64,000 bases of DNA from Salvator merianae (Eukaryota; Chordata; Lepidosauria; Squamata; Teiidae): assembly GCA_003586115.2 (NCBI GenBank), contig QVOM02000034.1, positions 145,268,517 through 145,332,516 on the forward strand, read 5' to 3'. A model generated the notes under the pieces. It saw only the letters and a program-made list of their open reading frames with translations. It did no database searches and was not told the DNA's origin. Below are positions 1 through 10,810 of this stretch, in pieces (position 1 is the first letter of the stretch; every line of letters starts with the position of its first letter). The position numbers and the translations under genes are program-made.

Positions 1-89
1 TGGGGACATTTTGCTCCTTGATTTATTGCTGTCATTTGAGGTCCATGTGGCAGCAGTAGCTAGGAGTGCCTACCTCCATCTCTGACCCA

Positions 90-690
90 TTAACCAGCTT
101 CGGCCTTTACTGGACAGGGATAATTTGGTCATAGCAATCAATACTCTAGTAACATCCAGATTAGAGTACTCTACATGTAGTCAGCAGCAGCCGCAGGCTT
201 TAAGGGCGGGTGTTTGCAACCTGTGCAATTGCTGTTTGTGGGGCCTCTGGGCCTCCCTACTGTTGCAGAAGTCACTATGTGACCTGCTGTGACAGTATGT
301 AAGCTCAGAGGCCCCACAGATAGCAATCTTACACTTTCCACAGGTTACAGACTTTCCTTTAAAGTCAGAGGCCGCCGCTGCATGCAATATGCTTGAAAAC
401 AGTCTGGAAGCTGGAACTAGTGCAGAATGCAGAAATCTGACTGATGGCTGTATTTCCCAGTTGGATTATACATCATGGCAGTCTTGAAAGATCTGCACTT
501 GTTGCCAATTTGCTACAGAGCCCAAGTCAAGGTGTTGATGTTAACATATAATGCCTTAAATAGCTTAGGTCCCAGTTATCTCAAGGAGCACCTTCCTGTG
601 TATAGAATTAACTGAGTACTAAGATCTCAAGGAGAGTGCATTCTTGTAGTTCTGCCTCTTTCAGAGGTTGTAGCCATGAGACATTATTAT
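90..690 (+). mobile_element. L2/CR1-type LINE fragment, reverse-transcriptase C-terminal part
   Basis: Broken reverse-transcriptase tail of a non-LTR retrotransposon. Around 130-178 it reads LVIAINTLVTSRLEYST, the usual (V)xALVTSRLDYCN motif. Near 395-440 it reads WKLELVQNA (family KLQLVQNAAARL). From 475 to 605 it reads VLKDLHLLPICYRAQVKVL then LTYNALNSLGPSYLKEHLP, which is the HWLP..YR..FKxL..T.KALNGLGPxYL block. Stops and frame changes show it is dead. A palindromic MITE interrupts it at about 182-385. The matching 3' piece is probably at 1895-2090. Confidence 0.8.
182..385. mobile_element. Palindromic MITE inserted in the LINE
   Basis: About 200 bp of imperfect inverted repeat interrupt the reverse-transcriptase reading frame. 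The left arm contains gcagcagccgcagg, aacctgtgcaattgctgt and gtggggcctctg. The right arm contains cagaggccccac, atagcaatcttac, ccacaggtt and gccgccgctgc in mirrored order. The target duplication is not clear; ATG on either side is one possibility. Superfamily unknown. Confidence 0.65.
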
Positions 691-978
691 ATACAAATGG
701 ACATGGACCTTATGAACTATAACTATATAAATACAGAATCTGACCAGAATTCCTGGACTCTGTAGAAACTGATTTTCTCTGCTTATTTCTTGAATAAGTT
801 AACCTGGAGGCTCAGAGAAGCTCAGGAAATTATGCATTAATAGTTAACAAAAGGTTGGGCAACTATCTGGCCATCAACTAATCCATTGTTCAAACTTACA
901 CCTTGAGAACTTCTCTTTAAGAATGCAAATAGCAACATTTAAGTTCATCAACCAGTGTAGTCATCTGTTTATCTCTCT

Positions 979-1880
979 ATGTGACAAGGCACACACCTTT
1001 GCTCAGCTCTAGGAAGTTCCCTCCTTTTTCTACTTGGGAAAAAGAATATAAAAAGTTCAGGTTTTTACTATTAGGAAGTTAAGAAGAGAGGAGTTAGCAG
1101 GAGCTGAGGAAGGAGGAGAAGATATTATGGAGCAGGAGAAGAAGAACGCATCTCAGCGCCATTTTTATCTTTGCTAAGAGCTGATTTTTACCTCCCTCCT
1201 GAAATGGGAGAGAACAGATTTTTCCAAGGAGCTGCCTGATTCACTGCTTGCAGTTTCCTTTATTTTCCCTTTTTGAGCTGATTTCACTAAAAGAGGGATT
1301 CCATATCTCTCTCTATGCCCCTTGGCAAAAGAGCTGTTTTTGCTTCTAAAGGAGTAAGGGTTGTGGAGCCGTGTCTACATTCCATTCTCTGATTTTTCAT
1401 GCATTTTTGCCTGCAAGAGACCCATGCATCTTTTCCCCCAAATTGTCCTTTTTGCCATAATGAAGTTTCATCTGGAGAAGACTACAGATGGTGAGAGTTA
1501 TCCCTTAGTGCTGAGGACATTATTTAGTCTCCATTGCTAGCTTCTCCCAGTCTCTCTCCCTCTCCCTCTCCCTCTCCCTTTCTCCCCCTTTTAAACTCAC
1601 TAACTAGGTTTTCTTACTTAGTTTGGAGCCAAGCCTTTTTCTTTTTGCTTTCCAAATGCCAAACTACCTGTCCTACCTATGAAACTGGCTGATTCTAACA
1701 AATTACTTTGTTTATGGCTATTTCTTTGGATTTCAATCTTTTTGCTGGGTTATAATAAAGATGCACCATTCTTTTCAAGGATTACCTCCCCTTTATTTGC
1801 ATTTTCTATGTCAATTTAGCGTTATTAAAACCATAACCAAGATATCGATCCCTAATAAGATCTGATACCTGGGCAGAAGC
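979..1880 (+). mobile_element. Possible solo LTR-like insertion between two LINE pieces
   Basis: A stretch of non-LINE sequence lies between the L2-like fragments at 90-690 and 1895-2090. It has a TG-type start (tgtgacaaggc at 979), a TATA-like tataaaaag near 1048, purine-rich sequence, a pyrimidine tract of repeated ctctcc units at about 1550-1590, and a polyadenylation signal aataaag near 1755. The order TATA box then poly(A) signal about 700 bases later fits an LTR. No clean terminal CA, primer-binding site or target duplication was found, so this is tentative. Confidence 0.3.
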
Positions 1881-1894
1881 TAATTTCCCCAAAA

Positions 1895-2090
1895 TATCCT
1901 CCCAGAGCTCGGCCTTTAACAAGGTGCATGGGGGTGGTGAAACACAAGAGGGCCTTTCTGTGGTGGCTCCCACACTCTGGAATAGCTTCTCTCTGAAGCT
2001 TCACCAGACACCTACATTATATAGTTTGCAGATCAATGTTAAAACATACCACTCTAAGCTGGTCAAGACCCAGCGGTGTGGCAGCCATTT
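1895..2090 (+). mobile_element. L2/CR1-type LINE fragment, extreme C-terminus
   Basis: Translates as EGLSVVAPTLWNSFSLKL then HQTPTLYSLQINVKTY. This is the conserved end of L2/CR1-like ORF2 (RAFSVVAPRLWNSLPLxLRxAPTL..FKxxLKT). It probably belongs to the same insertion as the fragment at 90-690, separated from it by about 1.2 kb. Confidence 0.75.
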
Positions 2091-2471
2091 GCACTGTGAG
2101 TGCTAGGATGGCAGTTCCAGTTACCATGAATGCAGTTCCAATTACCATGAATGCAGCTCCAATTACCATGACAGTGGCCACAGCAACATCTGGACACTGC
2201 CATGGTGATTGGGACACAGTGTGCAACTGCTCATCTGCAGGTGCAGGGACACTGCACCACTGCCTCACAGTGTTCAAACCTGGAAGAAGGTGTGAATGCT
2301 GCTGGCCAGGAGTGTTCTAACTGCTCCTGGTCAAGCCATACACAGCATTTTAGCTGTCCACATCTAGTAGTGGATGTAGATGCTCCCAGACGCTGCAGTA
2401 GCTGGGCTGTGCAGGCACATTTGCATGGAGAGTGTCTGTTCACTCACTAACGGGTAAGTGTGAACAGGCCC
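2091..2471. mobile_element. Degenerate MITE with a 21-bp tandem repeat
   Basis: GC-richer insert ending in aagtgtgaacaggccc. The reverse complement of that end, GGGCCTGTTCACACTT, resembles the ends of the element at 60069-61383 (GGGCCTGTTCGCACTA). No matching left end was found. Three tandem copies of a 21-bp unit, gcagttccaattaccatgaat and variants, lie at 2111-2173. Confidence 0.45.
2111..2173. repeat. 21-bp tandem repeat, three copies
   Basis: Units start at 2111, 2132 and 2153 and differ from each other at one to three positions. Confidence 0.85.
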
Positions 2472-4579
2472 TCTGCCAATAGAATTGTTCTAGTCAGCAT
2501 AGAATTGTGGAACTGAGCCTTGATTAGTTGACTGAGAACAACTTATCTTTGCGCCAGCTTGGTCAGCATTTGGCTACCTTCATAAAAGACTTCATGTGGA
2601 TAAAGCCAAAGTTTCTCTTAATAGACTGCAAAGGAACCCTGCGGTCAGTTCCATGAGCATTTCTCCTACTACATTATAGATGAAATATAACTTTGATCCC
2701 ATCATGTTGTGTCTTTGGTAATCTACAGCAAACTCCAATATCTATAAGTGTATGTGTGCCTCTCTGCCTCATCAGATTTTAAGATCGTTCAAGGTACAGG
2801 AAACTCCATTCTAAATAATAGATTGAGGAATTAAAAATCAATAAGAGTCAAGTTAAGTAGCCAGATGCTTGATATATATTAATTACTATAAATTGTTTTG
2901 GAAATGTGCCACATATTAACTTCAAAATGAGAAAGCAATATGTTCTCTCTTCTTCATGCAGCCCTTATGCTTTGGAGCCGTCTGTCCATGAAACACACAG
3001 CAGAGAAGCTCTAGACAGACAGGTAATGGGACCTTACTGGTTACTTCCAGGCACCATTCACATCGTTAAGATATTATTATACCTCCTTTTGGTATCTGGC
3101 TAAGATGCACCTGTATTACTCCTGATGTAATCAGGAACTGCAGGGCCCATATGTCAGAGCTTTCCCTAGGAAGAATGACCTCTCAGGGAACATACTGGTC
3201 ACATTGGCTCTGAGCCTAGCCTGCTGCCAGGTGTGGAAAGCAAAACTGGAAGCACTCCAGAGAAAGAACCCCTGACATGGGGCCCAGTCCTACCACTATC
3301 ATGCAAACAGGTGGTGGTCCTGGAGCAGACCTGTTCTGTTCCAGGGCCCAGTAACATGTTTCCTGGGCTGCTTATGGGGCCATGGGAAAACATCCTTAGT
3401 GTAGAACCTTTGAGGCCAGGTGACTTCTGTCAGCCAGGATGGGGCAACTGCCTCCTTTCATGTAAAGATGGCAGCCAATCTTGATGCTGGAGAAAGGAAG
3501 CTGCATCACCGCAGTGTCAAGATCACAGCCAATTTTCTGGCAGGAGGAGGCAGTCCCTTCTTTCTTGTTGGCAGGAGGAGAAGCTTCCCTTCCCCAGCGA
3601 CAAGATCAAAACCAAGAAAGTCCAGCTGTAATCCTGATGGATGGGATAGCTGCTTCCACCCGTCAAGATCAACCTTGATGGGCAAGGCTGTAGCACACTT
3701 CCTCCTGCTGTGCAGATATTATCCTCCTTCCTCCTTCCTTCCTTTCTAGCAGATCCTGCAAAATGTGTGATGAATACCAGAGGCTACTAGGGAAACTTTC
3801 TCCTGAAGTTTGAACCATGTTCAGTGTAGCAAAACACTCACTTTAAACTACTGGGTACCTTTGAAAATGGCACTCCATGAAATCCTAATTCATGCAGTGT
3901 TTACTGCTAGTATGCTGTGACTGGGAACAAGATACCTGTCTCATAGTTGCTCATCTTTTTACAGAATACCATATGAAAGCAATAAATCACTTTGGGAGTA
4001 GAGAACCTGTGCTGCTTCAGATGTTGTGGGCAATATCAGCACACAGATTGGAACTACAAGCACAGTGGGAAAGCAACAAGGCTCCAGTTGGAATTCTTGC
4101 TGTGATCCTGCTTGGCTGGTGAAGATCAAAAAAAGTCTCTTAAAACCAATAATAATGCAAGCCCTGAAGTAAATGTAGGTCCAAAAGTACATTTTTGAAA
4201 TGTGAATACTTAATTAGAGTTTTGCAAAATATATTTTCATGCAAAGCAAGAATTTTATGTATAAAATTGTTTGCTCACATAAAATATATATTTTAGGAAA
4301 TAACTAATAAAAATTGGAATGCAACCTTTGGGGAAAAGAAAGAAAAGAATGAAACTGAGATTAGAGTAAATTTAGCAACAATTGCCAGTAAATGAATAGA
4401 ATTAAGCTGCTCGGTCCATTCTTAGGGTGTGTTCAGACTAGTGATTTTTAAAATTGCCTGCATAAAAGGAGCAAATAATTCCTGGGTGCACAGGAAAAAA
4501 AGCCTTCCACATACCTTACTGATGAGGCAATTCAGTGATCTAACATCACAGCCTGCAAAGGGAGCTGCTCACTAATTGG
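2472..4579. other. Intron, no gene recognised
   Basis: Mostly unique-looking AT-rich sequence. The stretch 3200-3750 is GC-richer and has short open frames on both strands, but these have no recognisable domain or splice structure. It may be old transposon sequence. Confidence 0.5.
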
Positions 4580-4782
4580 CCACTCCCCACCTCTCTGCTG
4601 AAGAGGTTTTTCAGTTAACTCCTTAACTGCCAGGGTTTTTCTCATCATCTTTCTTATTCTCTGGTTCACCAATGCCTTGGGGAATCAGAGCAGAGGGTAG
4701 AGAGGGAGATCTTTTCTTTGGAAAGGGAAAAGGCAGTTAAGGACTTGAATGGAAACTGCTTCTGCAGAGAGGCAGGGAGTGG
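4580..4782. repeat. Imperfect inverted repeat (hairpin element)
   Basis: Arms of about 52 bases at 4580-4631 and 4732-4782 mirror each other, for example cctctctgctgaag against cttctgcagagagg and ccttaactgcc against ggcagttaagg. The 100-base loop is pyrimidine-rich and then purine-rich. Probably the core of an old palindromic MITE; outer boundaries not found. Confidence 0.6.
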
Positions 4783-5991
4783 ATACTTCAGTTGAACTGA
4801 AGCTTTTAACTAAGAGTGGAGAGAGAGATTTGCTGGTGCAGGGAAACTATTCAAACCCCTTGCCCTTTGTAATTAAAAAAAAGCACACTGGACTTTAGTA
4901 GTGAGGGACTTTCTCCCATGCCTTGCCGCTAAAGTCTTTTGTTATGTACAGAAGGCAGGGAGTTTGAAAAGTTTCCACGCGCTGGCAAGAGCATGCTCAT
5001 GCCCCTCCTTTCTTGTGTTATTGTTCCATGGGTTCCTGCAAGGCTCTGATTGGATGAGGTGCTCCCCAAGGTGACCCAAAAACACAGAAAAGCCAAATAT
5101 GGAAAAGTCAACCCAATCAACCACAGAGAGGCGCAGAGGTGACTTCCCCGAATAGCTTTATGGACACCACAGCTTCCGTTCAACCAGAAGTTGACCAAAA
5201 TAGCCTGTCTGATCACACCCTTGATTACAATCTTCTTTGAATTATTAAATAAGCAAAGTTTGCTGTTTTAACATATAACTTTTTCATATTAATTTGCCTT
5301 GCAGAAGAGTATTTGAAAACAAAATAGTGCATATAATCATATACAGAATATTGAACATAAAAGCCTTATCCGTGTGCTGAAATTTCTGTATATATACATA
5401 CTTTCATAATGCCCCTGTTCAAATTGATACCTTTTATGTTTACAATACCATACTTTTTAATTTTTAATTCTTTAGACTTTTAGCTCATCTAGTCCTTGGA
5501 TTATAAAATACCATTCATCTCCCTGGCTTTAAGCTTTTAAAGTGACAAACAAAAACCATTATCTGTCATTTGAATGAGCTTTTAGCTTTCTGTACCTCTT
5601 AATAAATTCACTTCTTTGTAAATCTATTGTGATTTACTGATCAGCACTGTTTTCAATAAAGCAGTAGTAAGAGAATTTGAGTTTAGTCTTCCATGTTACC
5701 CCATCATGTTTCAAATTCCATAGTTCATTTTGATCTGTGAAATTAAAATAACAACAGCATTCAAAGTTTTTCTATGAAGGAGAAATGAATTGCATGTATA
5801 TTGTATGCAAAATCAGTTCATCTGAGCTACTAAGTTGACATCAGAATTAACCATTGGGCTACACTTCCTGTAGAACTTGCAACTGAAACAGTGTTACAAT
5901 GTAGTTCAGATGTTTTGCAAGGAGATTTTGAAACCGAGCCTAGTTCTGTGCTACTGGGTGCAGTTTGGGTGCAGAAGAGGGGAAAGTTTTT
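4783..5991. other. Intron, no gene recognised
   Basis: AT-rich non-coding sequence with no recognisable repeat, apart from the inverted pair ggactttagtag / ccgctaaagtc near 4891-4937. Confidence 0.5.
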
Positions 5992-6085
5992 GGCCCTTTC
6001 TGCACTGGGACCTATTTGGGATTATATCCTGGAATAGGGGCTGCCATGCCTGTGCTGGTGCAGACAATGGCAGGTCCCACCTGGG
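5992..6085. mobile_element. Half of a GGCCCTTTCTGCAC-type MITE
   Basis: Starts ggccctttctgcactggg and continues with ggattatatcctggaatagg and a central gtgctggtgcagac, as in the full copies at 29404-29577 and 47717-47896. The right terminus is missing, so this is a truncated or internally rearranged copy. Confidence 0.65.
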
Positions 6086-7746
6086 GCTTTGAGTGGCATC
6101 AAAACGGGAAACCCAGGCTTCTACATTAATAGCATCAGTAAAGTCTCATTATATAGCTGCTCTATACCAATAAGTCTGTCTCAAAGAAAGTAAATAACAG
6201 AATGATGTGCATTAGTACTGCAAATCACATCATGAGGTTGTTGCTGTTGTTGGAATGGACAACAAAACTGTGCAGAGTAATTGATTTCTCCAATATAGTT
6301 CTGTCTTGCATTGAAAACACCTTGCCAAGGCCACCACCTCAGAAGCTAATGAAATTAGCAACCATAAGAGCAGCTTCTCTTTGGTAGGTCCCAGGCTGTG
6401 AAATGTCCTTTCTCCTGAGTTGCATTATTTTATGTATTTCAGTTGCTGTATTCTGCCTGAGATCTTATCATTTACATTTTAACCACACGCTCAGTTTGAA
6501 ATATCTCCATATTTCATATATTTTAATTTTATTTGCAGCAATTAGCATTTATAAAATAACGTTAGGATTTTCACCAAGGAAAGACATAGGGAACTTCTGC
6601 ATGGTCTCCATGGAGCATGCTAGCTGTTGCCCAGTCACCAGGAGGCTGTTGCTGGTTGCACGATCCTTTAGGGGTGAGGATCGTACCAGTGGGAGACTCC
6701 CAAGACTTCCCAGGTTTGGGGGTGCTGCAGCCACTATTCAAAAACCATTCTGTGCAGTGCATCAATGGGGCACCACTTTAAAGAGGTTTTCTGATTGTTC
6801 CTGAGCCTTGAGCTGCTCTAACCGCTTCTGTATAGATGCTGCAGTGACCTACAGGGTGCACAGAATGCAATGTGTTCTTAGGCACTACACCCCCACTTAA
6901 GCCTGCAACTTCAGAGTCTCGTACACTCTTTGGAACACCCCTATTCCTGGCCCAAATCACTTGGTTCAAACCAGATAATGGACGCCTCATCACACACCAA
7001 GGTACATGATGCTGAAGCAGCCATAATTTATTGTGTTCAGTTGAGTTCTAATTCTTCCACACCTCCTCTCTTTCTCTTCCCCTCCACAGTCTCCTCTAGG
7101 CTTTCTCTATAAAATAGCATCCCTTTATTGTGAAGCTTAACATCTTGTCTCAGCACTTCATAGCAAATCACTCCACATGATATGCAGCAAACCATCAGGC
7201 AGAACCCCAATAGCTCACTCATTACATCCAAGCTCTATAACTGGCTTCTATCCTTTCAGACATCCCAAGTTGACATATGAAATATCTTTGCACATCATTT
7301 CCCATATAGGGAGATTTATCCCCCTTGAGCATCAGATACTATCATTTGTTTGATAATGAGGGCCTGAACTTCCTACAAGCCACTGTAGAATGAGCCCATA
7401 CATTTAATTTCTTTCAAAATTAAAATAAAAGGCAGCTCAACTCTCTGCTTGGCACTGTGAAAACTCAGTTTGCCTGTTTTGGTCAAGCAGCCTCCACATT
7501 CCTAGGGTCTTTCTGGAATGACCATAACTGAACCCCAACAAACTGTGGTTTTGTTTTACATTGTTTTATGAGATAAGATATAGATATATATATATAGAAG
7601 TAGAGAGAAACCAGGAAATAATAATTCTATTATTTTACCCAAAGTATAAATCTTTGTGACAAAGAACACTAATTAAAAAAAAAAAAAGGAAAATAAAAAT
7701 AGATCTGATGGTTATTTCAATATTGGTACATTAATAAGAGCAATTG
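6086..7746. other. Intron; possible degenerate repeat at 6570-6950
   Basis: 6570-6950 is GC-richer and contains gggcaccactttaaagaggt. Similar cores (accactttaaagtggt) occur near 18154 and, weakly, near 12015 and 27850, suggesting an old dispersed element. The rest is AT-rich, with a short TA run near 7585 and a poly(A) run at 7676-7688. No exon seen. Confidence 0.4.
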
Positions 7747-7797
7747 TGATTGTCTAATTAGCATTGTAATGTTGTGTGTCAGCTAATTAGACAATCA
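7747..7797. repeat. Perfect 16-bp inverted repeat with TAATTA core
   Basis: TGATTGTCTAATTAGC at 7747-7762 is exactly mirrored by GCTAATTAGACAATCA at 7782-7797, with a 19-base spacer. Surroundings are AT-rich and homeodomain-site-like (taattag, ataattatt). No MITE boundary is visible. Confidence 0.85.
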
Positions 7798-8224
7798 TTA
7801 ATTTAGCAGATGATAATTATTCATGTACAACTTGAAAATTATAGTTAAAACAAATAGTTACTTTTAAAATAAAATGAATTGTTTTCCTAAAAACAGTATC
7901 TGATATAAAAAAAATTATATCATGAAACCCTCAAGTGCACTCATCTCCATTCTTAATATATTTACATTTTTAATACAATAAAGATTAAAATCTCCCAAAG
8001 GTACAAAAAGATTAAAACATGTCCAACTTCCTATTTTTGACCACCAAACCAGTTTAGAGATATTTGCTTCATTTTTGAACATATAAAACTGCCATCAGAC
8101 ACCATTACTTGGCATCACAACAGTCAATTTTGTAACTTTGAAAGACAGCCTCAACAATGACAAGCCTGCCACCATATGCCATCACAATTGCCAGTGAACA
8201 TGCTGTTAATGTGAAATTCTGAGC

Positions 8225-8450
8225 TGTGATCAGACACAGCAAAGAACAACATCTCGAGGTGGCTCAGAAACGACTCAGAGGTGGGATTGTTCACACAGCA
8301 GTCTGCCCCTCCTCCCTCTCATGAACATTTTGTGCTAAAAAAAGGCGGGTTAGAGAAGGGCTGGATACACAAGGGTCACACTGTCTCTCTGAGATGTCTC
8401 TGAACTGCTGTTTTTTGTTATGTTTGAATACAGCTTTGGTTTACAGACTT
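8225..8450. repeat. Dispersed repeat shared with 62465-62690
   Basis: Shares gtgatcagac, ggattgttca, tctgcc, tgaacatt, ggttagagaag and gtctctctgag in the same order and spacing with 62465-62690. Both copies are in the same orientation. No terminal repeats or coding motif are clear. Confidence 0.6.
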
Positions 8451-8639
8451 CATTATGAGTATATTTCAGCAGAGGAATAAAATTAGCAACCTGAGAAGTT
8501 ATATAGTGAGAATGAAGCCATCTCCAGATGATGCCTAAATATAATACTAGTGATATTCTGAAACAAAACATTTCTGAAATCATCACTTTTTGCCCAGATG
8601 GCTGGGCAACGCATGGGTCAAGTGAAAGGCCTTACTGAG

Positions 8640-8970
8640 TCTGGACTCTTGCTCCTACAATGCTGCGGTGGGTACATCCAGGTATTAAATACCTGGTGCA
8701 TGATGGTGCCCCACCATTTTAGGTTCAAACTGGCTCCGCACAAGCACGGTGGCCATTTCCCAAATGGAAGATTGTGCAAGGAAGCATCCATACCAGGTAA
8801 GTCCTTTCACTTTTTTTAAAAAAAAAACAGATTGGGAGTTCATTATTGCGCTATATAACTCCAGTATCCTGGGGATATGTCAGGATTGCCACGGATATTT
8901 ATGGCAATCTTAACATAGCCCCAGAATAATCCTGGGTTTTATATCCTGTATGGATGCAATCTGAATTAAG
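8640..8970. mobile_element. Non-autonomous element related to 38795-39312
   Basis: Shares with 38795-39312, in the same orientation, the blocks caaactggc, gtggccattcc, aaggtaa, the ggtatcctggggatat region, gccacggatatttatggca and a tail reading atcctgggttttat...tgtatggatgcaa. The left end is not clear. Superfamily unknown. Confidence 0.55.
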
Positions 8971-8991
8971 AAAACTAAGGTAGAAATGTGG

Positions 8992-9255
8992 TAGAGTTGT
9001 GCACAAAAAAAGCATGTTTGTTTTATCTTCATGCTTTTTCGCATAGACAAATACGATTTTCCTATGGAAAAAGCCCTTTTAATGGGAAAAAACACAGCAA
9101 AAATGTGAATGCTTGATCAAATATTTTGTCCTCACAAGTGGGAGGCTGCTTTGCTTAGAAGGAAGTTTTGAATATATGAAAAAATGCATTTTCATTTTGA
9201 TGCGAATATGAAATTTTTAATTGAATTTGTGAACATCAAATTTTGCACATCTCTA
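8992..9255. mobile_element. hAT-like MITE, diverged
   Basis: Starts TAGAGTTGTGCACAA and ends TTTTGCACATCTCTA. Internal sequence (cctatggaaaaagccctttt, gggaaaaaacacagcaaaa, gcttgatcaaat) is shared with 29364-29847 and more weakly with 17775-18122. No convincing 8-bp target duplication remains. Confidence 0.6.
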
Positions 9256-9776
9256 GTAGCTGAGGCAGGAAAAAATGATAGTCAGATTGTAACACAGAAA
9301 AAATGGCAGAAGGCTAAACCTGGGAACAACAAAAACAGCAAAAACAACAAAAGCAACATCAAGAAACTATTGGGCAAAAGTCAGAGTACCTGATGGTCAC
9401 ATGGATAGGAAACAAATTTCTGGAAAGAAAATGGTAGTGTGAAGCCATTTTGATTCAGGTTACAAGTGCTGTTCTATAATCTAACATAATTTGACACATT
9501 ATGTGGTATGAAAGATAATTTATCAGTCATATCAAAACAACTGGCAGAGTAGAACTTTTTTGATGTAACAACTGTGTTCATCTGTGTTTTCAAACAGATA
9601 AACTGTTTGAAAGCCAAACAGTTCTGTCAAAAAAGTAAATTTAACATGTACACCGATAAGTTGAAAAGGACAAAGAAACTCACATAGTTAACAAGTCTGC
9701 AAGAGGAAAGTATCTTGCTAGCTTCAGGGAGCTTAAAGTACCTTGTGTGGAAATATTCAACTTTAAATTCACTTAC
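9256..9776. other. Intron adjoining the LRP1B donor site
   Basis: Unique-looking AT-rich sequence next to the exon, with no repeat recognised. Confidence 0.5.
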
Positions 9777-9914
9777 CCCGACAATGTACACCTTCATCAT
9801 ATCCATCTGGACAGTCATACATGCCATTGCAGAGCTGGGACAAGTGAATGCATCTGTTTGTGCCAATACATTTTATATTATTCAGGGGACACTTGAATGC
9901 TATTTCTTCAGGAC
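9777..9914 (-). CDS. LRP1B: LRP1B exon 3: one LDL-receptor class A repeat
   Basis: Internal coding exon read on the minus strand, 138 bp, phase 1-1. The acceptor is a pyrimidine-rich ttcttttacag just above 9914 and the donor is gtaagt at 9776-9771. After two bases that finish a split cysteine codon (T|GT), the frame is open throughout. It begins [15 protein letters not shown], continues [15 protein letters not shown] and ends [15 protein letters not shown] plus one base. This is a complete LDL-receptor class A module: six cysteines and the acidic calcium-cage motif CPDGYDE. In LRP family receptors such repeats bind ligands on the extracellular side of a very large type I endocytic receptor. 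Known LRP1B has nearly the same residues ([32 protein letters not shown]) and the same exon boundaries in its second repeat. LRP1 is clearly more distant here (CMDGSDEGPHC). The exon assignment rests on remembered family sequence. No stop, frameshift or missing cysteine is seen. Confidence 0.9.
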
Positions 9915-10656
9915 CTGTAAAAGAATAGTTAGGGATTGATTAATATGCTATTTGATTCTGTGCAAATAAATAAAGATTACTAAAGCAAAGAAAGCACTGT
10001 ACTGTCACGTATTTGCATAATATTTCCACTTTAATGCTAGCTGCAAGGTTTTTTATGCATTTGTCTACTGAGCAGCTTTTCTGTGCATTACCAGCAGAAT
10101 TATACTCTCCTAATAAGGATTAACATAATTAAAAGAAAATCAACTGCTTAAAGAGGATTATTTTATAAAGTGAATACTATGCAGTTTATCATTTTGCTAG
10201 CAAGTTTACTTTCCTCTAAAGATTAGGAATGCTGAAATTTATATTTAGTAACATTAGGGATATTGTGTAGATTGTTTCCAAATATTATCCAATTCTTTAT
10301 TATTCAATATGATTACAACACAAGGCTGCAAGTCTTCTATTTGGCAAACCTTAGGTGAGGACTTAGCAATACAAAAGAGAGAAGGAAAAAGCAACAAAAT
10401 ACTCTGGTGAAAGTACAAATTATTAAATTCTACTTGCAATTATTAATTAATACAAATAATTGATCAGCATTTCTATTCTATACAAAAGATTATGTGTTTA
10501 AAATTTACACACAGGTGTGCCTAAATATACTCAGGGGTAGGTTAGAAACTGAGAAGTTCATACCTATGGAGCCCTTATGGTTGATCAGAGGAATAGCATA
10601 ATTGCTCTCTTTTTAAAGGATAAGATTCTCTTACCCTCTTTCAGTACTAGTTGATG
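9915..10656. other. Intron adjoining the LRP1B acceptor site
   Basis: Unique-looking AT-rich sequence. On the minus strand it supplies the polypyrimidine tract and possible branch point of the exon. Confidence 0.5.
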
Positions 10657-10810
10657 TTTTTTTTTTCTTTCTTTCTTTCTTTTATACCCTGCATTTCTTT
10701 TTCAAGAAGTCACAGGGAGAAATATCACTCCCCTCCTTACTATTCTATCCTTGGTACAATCCTGTGAGATATTATGGAGTGACAGAAACTCACTGGTCTA
10801 AGATCACTTT
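10657..10810. repeat. TTTC microsatellite and LINE/SINE-tail-like repeat
   Basis: Poly(T) then TTTC units at 10657-10683. This is followed by tttataccctgcatttctt, then caatcctgtgagatattatg and actggtctaagatcac. The order resembles the common amniote repeat that reads TTTATACCC..CCTTTCT, then CAACCCTGTGAGGTAG, then CTGGCCCAAGGTCAC. Diverged. Confidence 0.5.

Larger units (their letters stand above)
1..9776 (-). other. LRP1B: Part of the intron downstream of the LRP1B exon (intron 3)
   Basis: Everything below the donor site at 9776 is inferred to be intron of the minus-strand gene. I looked on the minus strand for the next LRP1B exon, an EGF-like module with closely spaced cysteines, and did not find it. 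The intron therefore probably continues beyond position 1. Repeats inside it are listed separately. Confidence 0.75.

Noticed and set aside
2962..3022. Exon-like 61-bp segment on the plus strand between tcttcttcatgcag and gtaatg, with an open frame (PYALEPSVHETHSREALDRQ).
   Set aside because: It lies on the strand opposite to LRP1B, matches no protein I recognise, and a short open segment between chance splice-like motifs is expected in sequence of this length.
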